Shown: positions 34,020-46,003, numbered from the stretch's first letter. The stretch: 64,000 nucleotides of DNA from Caulobacter sp. Root655 (GCF_001427665.1 NZ_LMHC01000001.1:169364-233363); one strand, 5' to 3'. Numbers and translations are program-made. The notes: generated by a model from the letters alone, not told the origin.

Positions 34020-34811
34020 ATGGCCCTGAGCATCCCATTTGGCGTCATGGACTTCTTCCGTGGCGTGAAGCAAATCAACATCGCCTGGTATCTTGCGTTC
34101 ACGGACATCGGCAGCCGCTATCACAGAACCGCGCTGGGCCCCTTGTGGGTGGTCGTGGCGCAAGGTGTATGGGTGCTTGGCCTCGGCTATGTGCAGAGCC
34201 AGGTCTTTCACGTCGATTTCAGCAAGATGACGATCTATCTGGCCGCGGGCCTACCGGTATGGGTGTTTCTGACCGCGAATGTGACTGACGGGGCCGCCGC
34301 GCTTCTGCGCGCCAAGGGCATGGTGACGAGCTTCCCGTTGCCGCTGTCTCTGTATCCTATCGGCAAGATGCTGGAACAGATGATCCTTCTGTTCCACCAG
34401 ATGATCATTTTCGTCGTCGCCTGCCTGCTTTACCGGTTCGTCCCCAACTGGCGGATCATCGAGTTCATTCCGGCCCTGCTTATCGTCAGTGTTGGCATGC
34501 TCGGCCTCAATCTCGGCCTGGGCGTGCTCGGCGCGCGCTTTCGTGACGTCCGCCCAGCCCTCGCCAGCCTGATGACCCTTGGTTTCGTCGTGACCCCGGT
34601 GTTCTGGTTCACCGAGTCCGTTGGACGTCACAGCCTGATCGTCAAGTACAACCCGTTCTACTATATGCTGGAACTCATGCGGGCGCCGTTGATGGGCGTG
34701 ACCCCGCCTCTGGAAATCTGGGTCACCTCAAGCTTGCTCAGCGCCGTATTCCTGGTCAGCGGCCTATGGGCCTTCGCATCCACCCGAAAAACCGTCGTGA
34801 GTTGGCTCTAG
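34020..34811 (+). CDS. wzm: ABC-2 type polysaccharide export permease
   Basis: A 263-residue inner-membrane protein with about six hydrophobic segments (ALGPLWVVVAQGVWVLGLGY, IYLAAGLPVWVFLTANV, LIVSVGMLGLNLGLGVLGARFRDV, LMTLGFVVTPVFWF). The FRDV loop and the PxxPLG-like arrangement are those of Wzm/KpsM proteins, which move complete lipid-linked O-antigen or capsule chains across the inner membrane. The ATP-binding partner follows after 4 bp. An AAGGT site precedes the ATG. The 170 bp upstream, after the pyruvyltransferase, hold no clear gene. Confidence 0.9.
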   Translation: MALSIPFGVMDFFRGVKQINIAWYLAFTDIGSRYHRTALGPLWVVVAQGVWVLGLGYVQSQVFHVDFSKMTIYLAAGLPVWVFLTANVTDGAAALLRAKGMVTSFPLPLSLYPIGKMLEQMILLFHQMIIFVVACLLYRFVPNWRIIEFIPALLIVSVGMLGLNLGLGVLGARFRDVRPALASLMTLGFVVTPVFWFTESVGRHSLIVKYNPFYYMLELMRAPLMGVTPPLEIWVTSSLLSAVFLVSGLWAFASTRKTVVSWL

Positions 34812-34815
34812 GTCC

Positions 34816-35634
34816 ATGACCGCACCCTTTCCCCCCCCCAAGCATGCGTCCGTCGCGAGCCCGGTGTCGCTGAACGGCCACGCCTCGATCGAGCTCCTGC
34901 ATGCCTCGGTCTGGTTGCCCGTCTTCGCGCAGGCTCAGCAGATTTCGCTTTTCGCGGGCCTGGCCAAGACGCTCTCGATGGGCAGGATCGCGCGCAACGG
35001 CGGTGGGGCGCTCTATGTGAACCCGCTGAACGGCGTCAGCCTATCCATCAACGAAGGTGAGCGCGTCGGGCTGGTCGGTCGCAATGGCGCGGGCAAGACG
35101 ACGCTGCTCAAGTTGTTGGCGGGGGTGCACCACGCCTCCAGCGGTCGCGTACAGATCAATGGTTCGGTGGCCTCGCTGCTGGAGATCGGCGGCGGCATGG
35201 ACCTTGAGCGCACCGGCCTGCAGAACATCGAGTACGTCACCCGCCTCCTGGGATTCGACAAGCGCGAACGCGCGCGCATCCGGGATGAGATCGTCGAGTT
35301 CGCGGAGTTGGGCCAATTCATCGCCCTTCCCGTGCGCACCTATTCCGCCGGTATGATGACCCGGCTGTCCTTCGGCCTGGCCACCGCGCGCCCGAAGGAT
35401 ATCCTGGTTCTTGACGAGGTCATCGGCGCGGGCGACGCCTTCTTCATCGAAAAGGCGGGTGACCGCATCCGATCTCTTGTCCAGCAAGCGCGGATCATGG
35501 TGCTGGCCACCCATTCGGCCGATATTCTGGTGAACTTCTGCAACCGGGCGGTCTGGGTCGATCAGGGCGTCATCCGGGCGGACGGCGACCCGGCCGAGGT
35601 CTGGCACCTGTACATGAACTCCGAACCGGCTTGA
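34816..35634 (+). CDS. wzt: ABC transporter ATP-binding protein for polysaccharide export
   Basis: A 272-residue ATPase that drives the Wzm channel: Walker A GRNGAGKTTLLK, ABC signature YSAGMMTRLSFG, Walker B DILVLDEVIGAGD and switch His in ATHSAD. The GAGDAFF segment is typical of Wzt/KpsT. There is no extra C-terminal carbohydrate-binding domain as in O9a-type Wzt, so chain-end recognition, if any, must lie elsewhere. About 60 residues precede the core nucleotide-binding fold. It is in an operon with wzm and the following epimerase-like gene (TTGA overlap). Confidence 0.92.
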   Translation: MTAPFPPPKHASVASPVSLNGHASIELLHASVWLPVFAQAQQISLFAGLAKTLSMGRIARNGGGALYVNPLNGVSLSINEGERVGLVGRNGAGKTTLLKLLAGVHHASSGRVQINGSVASLLEIGGGMDLERTGLQNIEYVTRLLGFDKRERARIRDEIVEFAELGQFIALPVRTYSAGMMTRLSFGLATARPKDILVLDEVIGAGDAFFIEKAGDRIRSLVQQARIMVLATHSADILVNFCNRAVWVDQGVIRADGDPAEVWHLYMNSEPA

Positions 35635-36182
35635 CGTCCTTGAGCTACGCCTTCGAACCGGTGCGCGATATGGGGTGCATCATTCGGGCGGAGCGCAATG
35701 GCGACCCGCGAGGGTGGCTGGCCGAAATCTACAACGCCGAGATCTTCGCCGCCGCGGGCGTTCCTGGATTCGTCCAGGACAACATCTCGCGCTCGAGCGA
35801 GGCGGGGACTGTCCGCGGTCTGCATTTCCAGTTCCCGCCGCATCAACAGGGCAAGCTCTTTCGGGTCGCCCGTGGCGCGGTGTTCAACGTCGCCGTCGAT
35901 CTCCGCGGCCCCGGCTTTGGCCAGGTCGACCAGAGGGTGCTCGACGATCCAACCGTATGGATCTACCTGGAGCCAGGCGTGGCCCATGGTGTCCAGACGC
36001 TGGAAGCAGAGGTGGAGCTTCACTACAAGCTGACCGCTCGTTTCGAGCCTCGCGCGCTGGGCGCGCTAAGATATGACGATTCCGCCCTGGGCATCGCCTG
36101 GCCTATCACGCCCGACCGGAGTCGGTTGTCGCCGCGGGATCTGGCGGCGCGATCACTGGCCGACCTCGAAGGCGCGTTCTAG
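35631..36182 (+). CDS. RmlC-like dTDP-sugar epimerase paralogue
   Basis: A 183-residue cupin of the RmlC family: FVQDNISRSS, VRGLHFQFPPHQQGKLFRV (catalytic His and the nearby Lys kept) and EPGVAHGVQTLE. At the place where RmlC has the catalytic Tyr pair (VTGYYALQAEG in the copy at 14259) this protein reads LTARFEPRALG, so the Tyr is replaced by Phe. It may therefore epimerise only one carbon or act on another keto-sugar. The TTG at 35631 overlaps the wzt stop; a second TTG lies three codons on. Confidence 0.78.
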   Translation: MTSLSYAFEPVRDMGCIIRAERNGDPRGWLAEIYNAEIFAAAGVPGFVQDNISRSSEAGTVRGLHFQFPPHQQGKLFRVARGAVFNVAVDLRGPGFGQVDQRVLDDPTVWIYLEPGVAHGVQTLEAEVELHYKLTARFEPRALGALRYDDSALGIAWPITPDRSRLSPRDLAARSLADLEGAF

Positions 36183-36222
36183 CGCCTTCGAGGGGGCTGA
36201 GGCGCTTTAGAGCCTCCTGCGA

Positions 36223-36951
36223 TCAGACCAGCGAGATGATGTCGTGGCCGAAGAACTTCGTCCGCCACATTGTCATGTCGGGATAGGCCGCCGCCAACCG
36301 GGCATGCAGGTCTTCCAGATAGCGGCGGTGATAGCTCAGGCCGACCATGATCAGTTTGTTGTGCCCCAGCAGCAGCGGCGCGAAACGAGGCGCGCCCTGC
36401 AGGAACAGACGGGCGACGCCCTCGATCACGCCGGGGAAGCCGCCGTTGAGGATGTCGTCGATGATGATCGCCCCACCGGGCGCCGTGACGTTTTCAGCGA
36501 AATGGTAGTCGTTGACCAAGTGCTGGTGCATGTGTCCGCCGTCCACGCTGAACAGCTGGAAGGGGCCAAACCGGCCCAGGATGTGCGCCGTGTCCAACGG
36601 GTTCAGCGCCAGGGAATCCTTGACGATTTCGGAGACGTTCTCCGGGTACGGCGCGTACTTCTGAACATTGGCCTTGAAGCCGGCCAGCATGTCGTTGATG
36701 CCGCCGCCGGAGTGGTCGATGTTGAGGCTCTGGTGGTCGAAGATGTCGATGGCCAGAGACTGCCGCCCGTTCACCGCGTTGACCAGGCCCAGGAAGAACT
36801 TGCCCTGGTGGACGCCGATCTCGCAGGCCCCGCCGATGACACCGGCTGCGGTCGACATCTCCGTGAAGTGGCCCATGATCTCGACGATCCGGCGACTGCA
36901 CCAACCCTCCACGTCGTCGAAGCCGCTGTCGAGATAACTGTCGATGCTCAT
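36223..36951 (-). CDS. SAM-dependent methyltransferase (class I)
   Basis: A 242-residue protein with the SAM-binding motif I GGACEIGVHQGKFFLGL, an acidic motif II (SLAIDIFDH) and FSVDGGHMHQHLVNDYHFAENVTAPGGAIIIDD, which resembles the metal-assisted O-methyltransferases acting on sugars in glycan clusters. Methylation of a polysaccharide sugar or chain end is inferred from context only. It converges with the epimerase gene. The ~275 bp upstream contain the repeat at 37159-37232 and nothing else I can name. Confidence 0.78.
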   Translation of the reverse strand: MSIDSYLDSGFDDVEGWCSRRIVEIMGHFTEMSTAAGVIGGACEIGVHQGKFFLGLVNAVNGRQSLAIDIFDHQSLNIDHSGGGINDMLAGFKANVQKYAPYPENVSEIVKDSLALNPLDTAHILGRFGPFQLFSVDGGHMHQHLVNDYHFAENVTAPGGAIIIDDILNGGFPGVIEGVARLFLQGAPRFAPLLLGHNKLIMVGLSYHRRYLEDLHARLAAAYPDMTMWRTKFFGHDIISLV

Positions 36952-37158
36952 ATGAACCGATGCCCCTAGCCCTACGTGTTGTTGGCTCCGCGCCTAATGG
37001 CGCGAGGCGGCCTGATCGGCGGGACAGCGTCATGCGGTCCGTTCGATCAGACGCTAGCGCGGCGCCGGCGCAGGGCTTACCGCGTAACGGTATGCGGTCA
37101 AAATCGCAAACCGATATTGGGGAGATCGTCGTTCTTTGGGCTGGCGGGCCCCGGTTAG

Positions 37159-37232
37159 GCGCTCCAAGTTTTTGTTTTCGAGCTTTTTCTTCACGCGAAC
37201 CAGTATCCACTTCACTCGAAGATGCTCTAGCG
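37159..37232. repeat. Interspersed intergenic repeat, second copy
   Basis: Holds agtttttgttttcgagc, cttcacgcgaaccagtat, ccacttcactcgaaga and a terminal tgctctag, all close to the element at 11893-11996, but it lacks that element's leading hairpin module. It overlaps the 3' end of the glycosyltransferase gene by a few bases. Confidence 0.65.
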
Positions 37233-38465
37233 GCGGACCGCCATGAACAGTCGCGCCAGCACGATCTTCACGCGGGAGGGCAGCAGGGCGCGCAAGCGAC
37301 GCCAGCCGGGTATTCTTCCGAGGCCCTCGCGCAGAGACTCAAGGTGCTGCCGAGCCACGCCCATCGCCTGTCGCTCGGCCGCACGGGCCAGATCCTCGGG
37401 TCCGCGGGATGCTTTCAGGGCGCGCGCCATGGCGGGGTTGCCGGCGACCAGGCCGCTCGCCAGTTGCCGGTACAGTTCCATATCCTCGAAATAGCTACGA
37501 ACAAGCCGCAGCGCCGTGGCGGGCGTCAGGGAGGGCGGGCGCTTCAGCGTCGCGCAGGCGGCGACGAACGCCGGCAGGGCCTTGAGGTCCTCCTCCCAGC
37601 GCAGACGCCCGGCCTCGACACCCTTGCGGGCCATGGTCCCCAGGCGTTCTGCGTCGGAAAGGTCAAGCGCGCCGTAGGAGCCCGGATCGAACAACATGCC
37701 ATTGATATTGTTGGCGATGTACTCGTTGTGCACCGGCCAGGAGGAACCGATGACGCACATCCCCCGCGCCATCGCTTCCAACATGAACATGCCGATGCCT
37801 TCGGAGAACCTCGGGCACACCGCGACGTTGCAGCTGTCGATCACGTCCGACAAACCCTTGGGGTCGTCGAACCAGCGCGAGCTGGTCACGCCGTAGCGCG
37901 ACGCCCACGACGGCAGGGTGACCTCCTCGTCGGGGTCATCGGGGGCGATATGGACGTGGATCGACTCGAAATTGCCGGGCAGCAATCGAAACACCGTTTC
38001 CAGATCGAGCTGGTCGCCCCGTCGGTGCCAGAAGAACACCCGCGGTCGCTCGAAGTCCTTGGCGAGCGCGAACGGTTTCGGATCGGGAAAATATTGCACG
38101 ACCTTGGCGCTGGCCATCAGCTCTCGGGTGGCCACGTGCAGGTTGTATGAGAAGTTCAGGATGCTGGCGTCCGACAGCGCCGCCCAGTGCTCGGCGGGCT
38201 GAGCGCCGCTGCCGTCGTACATCGGTATGACCAGGACGCTGGCTCCAACCGAGATGGGCAGGAAGGCCAGGGCTTCCAGCTGCCAGACGACGACCAGATC
38301 GAAGTCCGTGAAGTTCAGCGCGACCAGACGCTCGATTTCGCTGTCGGCTATCAGTGGGTCGAAGAACTCCAGCGTGACGTCGCTGAAACCTTTTAGGAAA
38401 TCCAGAAAGAACCGCGAAGAACCGGTCTTGCGGTGGAAGGCATGATCGAGAAAGAGAATCCTCAC
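37227..38465 (-). CDS. Glycosyltransferase, GT-B fold
   Basis: A 412-residue enzyme. The N-terminal half has RILFLDHAFHRKTGSSRFF, and the C-terminal half has the GT4-like donor site CPRFSEGIGMFMLEAMARGMCVIGSSWPVHNEYI with its E-x7-E pair. A basic helical tail (WRRLRALLPSRVKIVLARLF) may touch the membrane. I chose the GTG at 38465 because AGGTGAG lies just upstream and it overlaps the previous stop (GTGA), whereas the TTG at 38483 lies further inside that gene. Sugar donor unknown. Confidence 0.82.
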   Translation of the reverse strand: MRILFLDHAFHRKTGSSRFFLDFLKGFSDVTLEFFDPLIADSEIERLVALNFTDFDLVVVWQLEALAFLPISVGASVLVIPMYDGSGAQPAEHWAALSDASILNFSYNLHVATRELMASAKVVQYFPDPKPFALAKDFERPRVFFWHRRGDQLDLETVFRLLPGNFESIHVHIAPDDPDEEVTLPSWASRYGVTSSRWFDDPKGLSDVIDSCNVAVCPRFSEGIGMFMLEAMARGMCVIGSSWPVHNEYIANNINGMLFDPGSYGALDLSDAERLGTMARKGVEAGRLRWEEDLKALPAFVAACATLKRPPSLTPATALRLVRSYFEDMELYRQLASGLVAGNPAMARALKASRGPEDLARAAERQAMGVARQHLESLREGLGRIPGWRRLRALLPSRVKIVLARLFMAVRR

Positions 38466-39646
38466 GCGCTCACCTCGGTCCAAACTGAAGCCATCTGAGT
38501 CCGGGCGAGTTCGGCGTAGCGGGCGGCCGTTCTATCCGTCAGGGGTGCGACGTCGGACACGGTCATTTGGCTGAAGCGACGGATGGTGTGGACGAAATCC
38601 TCGTCGCCCGGACAATTGAACGCGGCTTCCAGTTGGGTGACCAAGGGGTGAAATCCGGTTCCGGACGCGATGGCGAACGGGCGATGCTTGGCAACGCCTT
38701 CCATGAATACCGCTGACCCGCGGAACCGGTAGGTTTCGTAGTCGTAGGGCATGATCAGGAAGCTGCAACGTGCGTATTGGGCCTCGAGTTCGTCGTCGGA
38801 CAGGCGCGCGGGCAGCAGGTCGATGTTCGGCGCGGCATAGAGCTGGGAAACATAGTGCGTCTGGTGTCGTTCCTCGGCGACCGGAACGTTCTGAACCACG
38901 AACTGGACATTGTCTTTCGGATAGGTCTTGGCGTACAGGCGCGCGATGTTCAACAACCGGAAGAAGCCCTTGTCCCCGCGCCCCGCGCCGGCGGAAAATA
39001 CCCGGTAGGACCCGGTGGCCGGCAACGGCGCGGGGGCTGACTCCAGGGGATAGAGCGTCCAGCCTACCTCTCGCTTGAACGTGTCCCGCAGGTTGTCGGA
39101 GTAGACGGGGCTTTCGGCGGACAGCGTGACACGATCGGTCTGACCCAGGCTTTCGAGGAGCTTGCCGATGTGGGCCAGGGGTTTGTTCGTCGAACGTGTG
39201 GCGTTCTCCATTACCCCGATGAACCGCAGATGTATCCGTGGGATGTTCTGCGCGCCTCTCGCGATCAGCGCCCGCAGCAGACCGCAGACGCCGTAGAAAT
39301 CGACACTCGGATAGAACAGATGGTCGTCGGCGCCGATCGCATCGTCGTCCAACCATTGGCTAAACTCGGCGAAGGACAGCGCTTCGAGCGGATCGAGGCA
39401 ATCGCCGGAGCCCTTGGGCGGCGGAGCCGGCGCCGTCTTGATCGGTACGAACTGCTGGTAATAGTAGTCGAACCGGCGCTCGAACTTGGCATACTCGCCC
39501 GTCAGCAGCGGAAAGTACCGGCAGACGACCGGGATCGGCTCGTAACCCGCTGAAGCGAAATAGTCCGAAAAATACAGGAGCGATTTCGGGTTGTGACCAA
39601 AGTCGAGCACGCACATGGGATCGATGAGAAAGACTCGCTTGATCAC
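38462..39646 (-). CDS. Glycosyltransferase-like protein, GT-B fold
   Basis: A 394-residue protein. It starts VIKRVFLIDPMCVLD and has GAGRGDKGFFRLLNIARLYAK (second Rossmann domain) and LIMPYDYETYRFRGSAVFMEGVAKHRPFAIASGTG, a donor-site region typical of GT-B enzymes in glycan clusters. I chose the GTG at 39646, which has GGAGGA at the right distance, over the TTG five codons earlier. It is translationally coupled to the next glycosyltransferase. Specific activity unknown. Confidence 0.75.
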   Translation of the reverse strand: MIKRVFLIDPMCVLDFGHNPKSLLYFSDYFASAGYEPIPVVCRYFPLLTGEYAKFERRFDYYYQQFVPIKTAPAPPPKGSGDCLDPLEALSFAEFSQWLDDDAIGADDHLFYPSVDFYGVCGLLRALIARGAQNIPRIHLRFIGVMENATRSTNKPLAHIGKLLESLGQTDRVTLSAESPVYSDNLRDTFKREVGWTLYPLESAPAPLPATGSYRVFSAGAGRGDKGFFRLLNIARLYAKTYPKDNVQFVVQNVPVAEERHQTHYVSQLYAAPNIDLLPARLSDDELEAQYARCSFLIMPYDYETYRFRGSAVFMEGVAKHRPFAIASGTGFHPLVTQLEAAFNCPGDEDFVHTIRRFSQMTVSDVAPLTDRTAARYAELARTQMASVWTEVSA

Positions 39647-39727
39647 TCCCAAATCCTCCAAAACAGACGGGAGCTAGACGCGTCGATGGTCGCCGCCCCA
39701 TCAAGGTGACGCATCGTCGAGCGATGC

Positions 39728-40627
39728 CTAGACGCGACGCAACCAAAGAGACGAACCGACCTGACGCGTCTTGAGATAGCGCGGAACCGCGGCTCCGAAG
39801 CGTTCATCACCCTCGCGGATGAGATGATACATCGGCAGTAGGATTTCCAGGTCACGGTTGCCCTGCAGCAGCAGCATCAAGGCGAGGCTCTCATTCCACA
39901 CCGCGGCGTATCGCGACATCTCATGCTCCCTGAAGAGCGTCGCATAAGGCCAGTAGATGTCGTGGAAATGGATCAGCGAACCCTTGGGCAGCGCCGGGAT
40001 GATCCGAAGCAGCAGATTCGGCAGCTCGGAGTCGGCCCGCAGGACGTGGGTGGTGTCGATTGAAACCACGACGCGACCGTCGAGCGGCCCCGCGTCCTCC
40101 AGCTTGAAATCCTGGGCCGACCAGTTCTTCAGATCTATGCCTTCCGCGGTGCAGAAGGTCACGAGGTTGGCGCTGGGATAGGGTTCCACCGCCACCATGC
40201 GGCCAGAGCCGTTACGCTTGAGCGCCTCGTTGAAATAGAAGGTCGAGACGCCCGCGCCGAACTCCAGCACCACGGACGGCTTTACGTGACGCACCACGCT
40301 ATAGGCGACGTGCCCCTCGACTTCGCCGAAACCCAGACCCAGCGTGTTGATGCGCGGATCGAAGTAGTCGGGCAGCTCGCCCTGCTCGGCCGCCGTCTCA
40401 CCGATGGCCTGCAATGTAACGCCAACCAGGGCATCATCGAGAAAGGAGTCCGGATCGACCGCGGGAAGACGGTCGATGTCCCGGTTCACGATGTTCTGGA
40501 AGTTCGCCACGGGCATGTAGAAATGCCCGGGCGGATAGGGCAGCTGATAGTGGCGCATCGTCCAGCGCTCGAGGCGAGCGCGAAGGCGCTCTTCGAGGGC
40601 TGCGGGCAGGCGGAGCTTGAAGGGCAT
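39728..40627 (-). CDS. SAM-dependent methyltransferase
   Basis: A 299-residue protein with the SAM motif VVLEFGAGVSTFYFNEALK, an acidic strand (MVAVEPYPSAN) and VVVSIDTTHVLR followed by GSLIHFHDIYWP. The His-Asp pair in the last motif resembles the metal site of Methyltransf_24-type sugar methyltransferases. An amphipathic N-terminus precedes the fold. It is 3 bp downstream of the epimerase gene, so both are probably in one operon. The methylated group is unknown. Confidence 0.75.
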   Translation of the reverse strand: MPFKLRLPAALEERLRARLERWTMRHYQLPYPPGHFYMPVANFQNIVNRDIDRLPAVDPDSFLDDALVGVTLQAIGETAAEQGELPDYFDPRINTLGLGFGEVEGHVAYSVVRHVKPSVVLEFGAGVSTFYFNEALKRNGSGRMVAVEPYPSANLVTFCTAEGIDLKNWSAQDFKLEDAGPLDGRVVVSIDTTHVLRADSELPNLLLRIIPALPKGSLIHFHDIYWPYATLFREHEMSRYAAVWNESLALMLLLQGNRDLEILLPMYHLIREGDERFGAAVPRYLKTRQVGSSLWLRRV

Positions 40628-40630
40628 CGA

Positions 40631-41599
40631 CTAGGCCGCGTTTCTACGGACTTGTTGTTCGACCCAGGCGTAGGTGCGTTCCATTCCCGCCCGAAGGGTC
40701 TGCGATGGCGCCCAACCCAGGCGTTCCTGGATCAACTGGTTATCGGAATTGCGGCCCCGCACGCCGGTCGGGCCCGGAATGTGGTTCATCTCGATGGACT
40801 TGCCGGCGATGTCGGCGACCATGTGAACCAGTTGGTTGATGGTGACCATTTCGTTCGACCCAATGTTGACCGGGCCTTCGAAGTCCGAGCGCAGCAGGCG
40901 GGTGGTGCCTTCGACGCACTCGTCGACGAACAGGAATGAGCGGGTCTGCAAGCCGTCGCCCCAGATGTCGATGGTGTCGTTCGAGGCGGCCAAGGCGATC
41001 TTGCGGCAAACGGCGGCCGGAGCCTTTTCCTTGCCGCCTTGCCAGGTGCCTTCCGGACCGAAGATGTTGTGGTATCGGGCCACGCGGTTACGCATGCCGT
41101 AGTTGCGATTGTAGGCCAGGAACAGGCGCTCGGAGAACAGCTTCTCCCAGCCATACTCGCTGTCCGGCGCGGCCGGATAGGCGCTGTGTTCGGCGCAATT
41201 GGGGTTGTCTGGGTCTTCCTGATTGTAGGCCGGGTACATGCAGGCCGACGACGAATAGAAGACTTGCTTGATCGTGCGCTTGTGGCAGGCATCAGCGACA
41301 TTCAGGTTGATGGTCGCCGAGTTGTGCATGATGTCCGCATCATGCTCGCCGGTGAAGATGTAGCCAGCGCCACCCATGTCGGCGGCCAGTTGGTAGACCT
41401 CGTCGAACCGACGATCGACCACATTACGCACGACGTGAGAGTCGCGCAGGTCCGCCACGACAAAATCGTCGGCTTCGGTCTCGGCGTACTCATGAAGCTT
41501 CAGGTCGACACCGCGCACCCAGAAGCCTTCTGACTTCAAACGCTTCACAAGGTGGCCACCGATGAACCCACCCGCTCCGAGAACCAACGCTGTTTTCAT
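40631..41599 (-). CDS. GDP-mannose 3,5-epimerase-like SDR enzyme
   Basis: A 322-residue extended short-chain dehydrogenase: Rossmann loop LVLGAGGFIGGHLVKRL, YQLAADMGGAGYIF, YSSSACMYPAYNQ, catalytic SEYGWEKLFSERL (YxxxK) and NRVARYHNIFGPEGTWQGG followed by KEKAPAAVCRK. These phrases match plant GDP-mannose 3,5-epimerase very closely. That enzyme turns GDP-D-mannose into GDP-L-galactose or GDP-L-gulose. The GDP-mannose supply gene manC is at 46109. I chose the ATG at 41599 (MKTALVLG) over one six codons upstream. Confidence 0.85.
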   Translation of the reverse strand: MKTALVLGAGGFIGGHLVKRLKSEGFWVRGVDLKLHEYAETEADDFVVADLRDSHVVRNVVDRRFDEVYQLAADMGGAGYIFTGEHDADIMHNSATINLNVADACHKRTIKQVFYSSSACMYPAYNQEDPDNPNCAEHSAYPAAPDSEYGWEKLFSERLFLAYNRNYGMRNRVARYHNIFGPEGTWQGGKEKAPAAVCRKIALAASNDTIDIWGDGLQTRSFLFVDECVEGTTRLLRSDFEGPVNIGSNEMVTINQLVHMVADIAGKSIEMNHIPGPTGVRGRNSDNQLIQERLGWAPSQTLRAGMERTYAWVEQQVRRNAA

Positions 41600-41773
41600 A
41601 TGACTCCATCCCTGCACGTTGCACCCCTCTAGCCGATGGGCGTAGACGTGCCAAGGACCAGAGAGGCTTGGACGCCCTTAAGTTGTTGACGCCACGGGGT
41701 AACGACCCGCCGCGGCCAGAGCGAAGGCGTCTGCTTCATCGTGTCGCCGAGCAATTGCGGAGTGGGCCGGGGC

Positions 41774-43735
41774 TTACGCCGCCGCCGCCGCCACGGCCTC
41801 GGCGGTGATGCCGAATTCCTTGTACAGGCGCTCGAACGGCGCTGACGCTCCGAAGCTCGTCATGCCGATGAACTTGCCGTCCTCGCCGATGAAGCGCTCC
41901 CAGCCCATGCGGACGGCGGCTTCGACGGCGACGCGGGTCGGGGCGGTTCCGATCACCGCCTCGCGGTACGCGGCCGGCTGCTGCGCGAACAGCTCCCAGC
42001 AGGGGGTCGAGACGACGCGGGTCGGCTTGCCCTGGGCCTGCAGGATGTCGCGGGCCGCCACGGCGATCGAGACTTCCGTGCCCGACGAGAAGATCGTCAC
42101 GACGGCGTCGCCGCCCTCGGCGGCCAGCAGCTCGTAGGCGCCCTTGGCGGACAGGTTCTGGCTGGCGTCGCCGCGCACGCCCGGGACCTTCTGGCGCGAC
42201 AGGCACATTACCGACGGGCTGGATTGGTGCTCCAGAGCGATCTTCCAGCACTCGGCGGTCTCGACCGCGTCGGCCGGGCGGAAGACCAGCAGGTTGGGCA
42301 TGGCGCGCAAGGACGCGATCTGCTCGACCGGCTGGTGGGTCGGACCGTCCTCGCCCAGGCCGATGGAGTCGTGGGTCATCACGTGGATCACACGGGCCTG
42401 CATCAGCGCGCCCAGGCGGATGGCCGGGCGGCTGTAGTCGGCGAAGGCCAGGAAGGTGCCCGAATAGGGGATGACGCCGCCGTGCAGGGCCATGCCGTTC
42501 ATCGCCGCGGCCATGCCGAATTCGCGCACGCCGTAGTGGACGTAGCGGCCGGCGTAGTCGGGGGCGTCGAAGGGCTGCATGCCCTTGACGAAGGTGTTGT
42601 TCGAGCCGGTCAGGTCGGCCGAGCCGCCGACCATCTCCGGGATGGCCGGGATCAGCTGGTCGAGGGCGGCGCCGGAGTGGACGCGGGTGGCGTTGGCGGG
42701 CTTGGCCTCGGCGGAGGCGGCGATGTGGGCCGTCAGCCTGTCGAAGGCGTCGGTCGGCAGCTGGCCGCTCATGGCGCGCTCGAAGTCGGCGGCGTGGGCG
42801 CTGGCCTTCAGGCCGGCTTCCCAGGCCTTGCGGACGCGGGCGCCGCGACGGCCGACGCTCTTCCAGGCCTTGGCGATGTCGTCCGGCACGGTGAACGGCG
42901 CGGCGTCCCAGCCCATGGCGACCCGCGCGGCGGCGATCTCGTCGTCGAACAGGGAGTAGCCGTGGCTGTGGTGGTCGCCTTCCTTGGGGCCAGCGCCCTT
43001 GGAGATCAGGGTCTTGCAGGCGATCAGGGTCGGGCGGTCCTGCCTGGTCGCCCAGCGCAGGGCGGCGGCGATCTTGCCGTGGTCGTGGCCGTCGACGGCC
43101 TTGACCGCCCAGCCGGCGGCCTTGAAGCGCAGCAGTTGGTCGCCGGTCTCGGCGATGGTCGCCACGCCGTCGATGGTGGTGTTGTTGTCGTCGAACAGCA
43201 CGGTCAGCTTCGACAGCTTCAGGCGGCCGGCCAGGCTGATCGCCTCATGGCTGACGCCCTCCATCAGGCAGCCGTCGCCGGCGACCACCCAGGTGCGATG
43301 GTCGACGGTATCCTTGCCGAAGCGCGAGGCCAGATGGGCCTCGGCCATGGCCATGCCGACCGACATCGCCAGGCCCTGGCCCAGCGGGCCGGTGGTGCAT
43401 TCGACGCCCGGCGTGTGGTGCGCTTCGGGGTGGCCGGGGGTCATCGAACCCCATTGGCGGAAGTTCTCGATCTCCTTCATCGTCACGGCCTTGAAGCCGG
43501 TCAGGTGAAGAAGGGAATAGAGTAGCATCGAGCCGTGGCCGGCCGACAGCACGAAGCGGTCGCGGTCGGCCCAGTTCGGCTGGCTGGCGTCGAACTTCAG
43601 AAACTTGCTCCACAGCACCGTCGCGACATCGGCCATGCCCATCGGCATGCCCTGATGGCCGGACTTGGCCTTGTGAACCGCGTCCATGGAAAGGACGCGG
43701 ATCGCGTCGGCCATTTTGATGGGCGAAACGGGCAT
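41774..43735 (-). CDS. tkt: Transketolase
   Basis: Transketolase moves two-carbon units between sugar phosphates in the pentose phosphate pathway, with thiamine diphosphate. The 653-residue length is normal. It has [27 protein letters not shown], the TPP motif [13 protein letters not shown] ending [23 protein letters not shown] and the final transketolase domain. I chose the ATG at 43735 ([13 protein letters not shown]); an in-frame ATG 19 codons upstream adds a non-family lead. It stands divergent from nadE. The ~155 bp downstream and ~220 bp upstream show no further gene. Confidence 0.95.
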   Translation of the reverse strand: MPVSPIKMADAIRVLSMDAVHKAKSGHQGMPMGMADVATVLWSKFLKFDASQPNWADRDRFVLSAGHGSMLLYSLLHLTGFKAVTMKEIENFRQWGSMTPGHPEAHHTPGVECTTGPLGQGLAMSVGMAMAEAHLASRFGKDTVDHRTWVVAGDGCLMEGVSHEAISLAGRLKLSKLTVLFDDNNTTIDGVATIAETGDQLLRFKAAGWAVKAVDGHDHGKIAAALRWATRQDRPTLIACKTLISKGAGPKEGDHHSHGYSLFDDEIAAARVAMGWDAAPFTVPDDIAKAWKSVGRRGARVRKAWEAGLKASAHAADFERAMSGQLPTDAFDRLTAHIAASAEAKPANATRVHSGAALDQLIPAIPEMVGGSADLTGSNNTFVKGMQPFDAPDYAGRYVHYGVREFGMAAAMNGMALHGGVIPYSGTFLAFADYSRPAIRLGALMQARVIHVMTHDSIGLGEDGPTHQPVEQIASLRAMPNLLVFRPADAVETAECWKIALEHQSSPSVMCLSRQKVPGVRGDASQNLSAKGAYELLAAEGGDAVVTIFSSGTEVSIAVAARDILQAQGKPTRVVSTPCWELFAQQPAAYREAVIGTAPTRVAVEAAVRMGWERFIGEDGKFIGMTSFGASAPFERLYKEFGITAEAVAAAAA

Positions 43736-43954
43736 GAGCTTGGCTCTTATCTTTTGATGTGTAGGCGTATCTGCGCCGGGCGCAGGTGGCATGGACCTCC
43801 TGTCGGGTCAAGCATGACGGGCGGTCTTCGGGCTCCAACGGCTCTGGGCGCTTTGCATCGCGGGCGTGAGCGGCTATATGAAGTCGGCGACTTATGCTCA
43901 TTTTCAGCATAACAGCGGCCCCCGTCTGGCGCCGCGCATCGGAAGGCTTCGACC

Positions 43955-46003
<2,049 letters not shown>

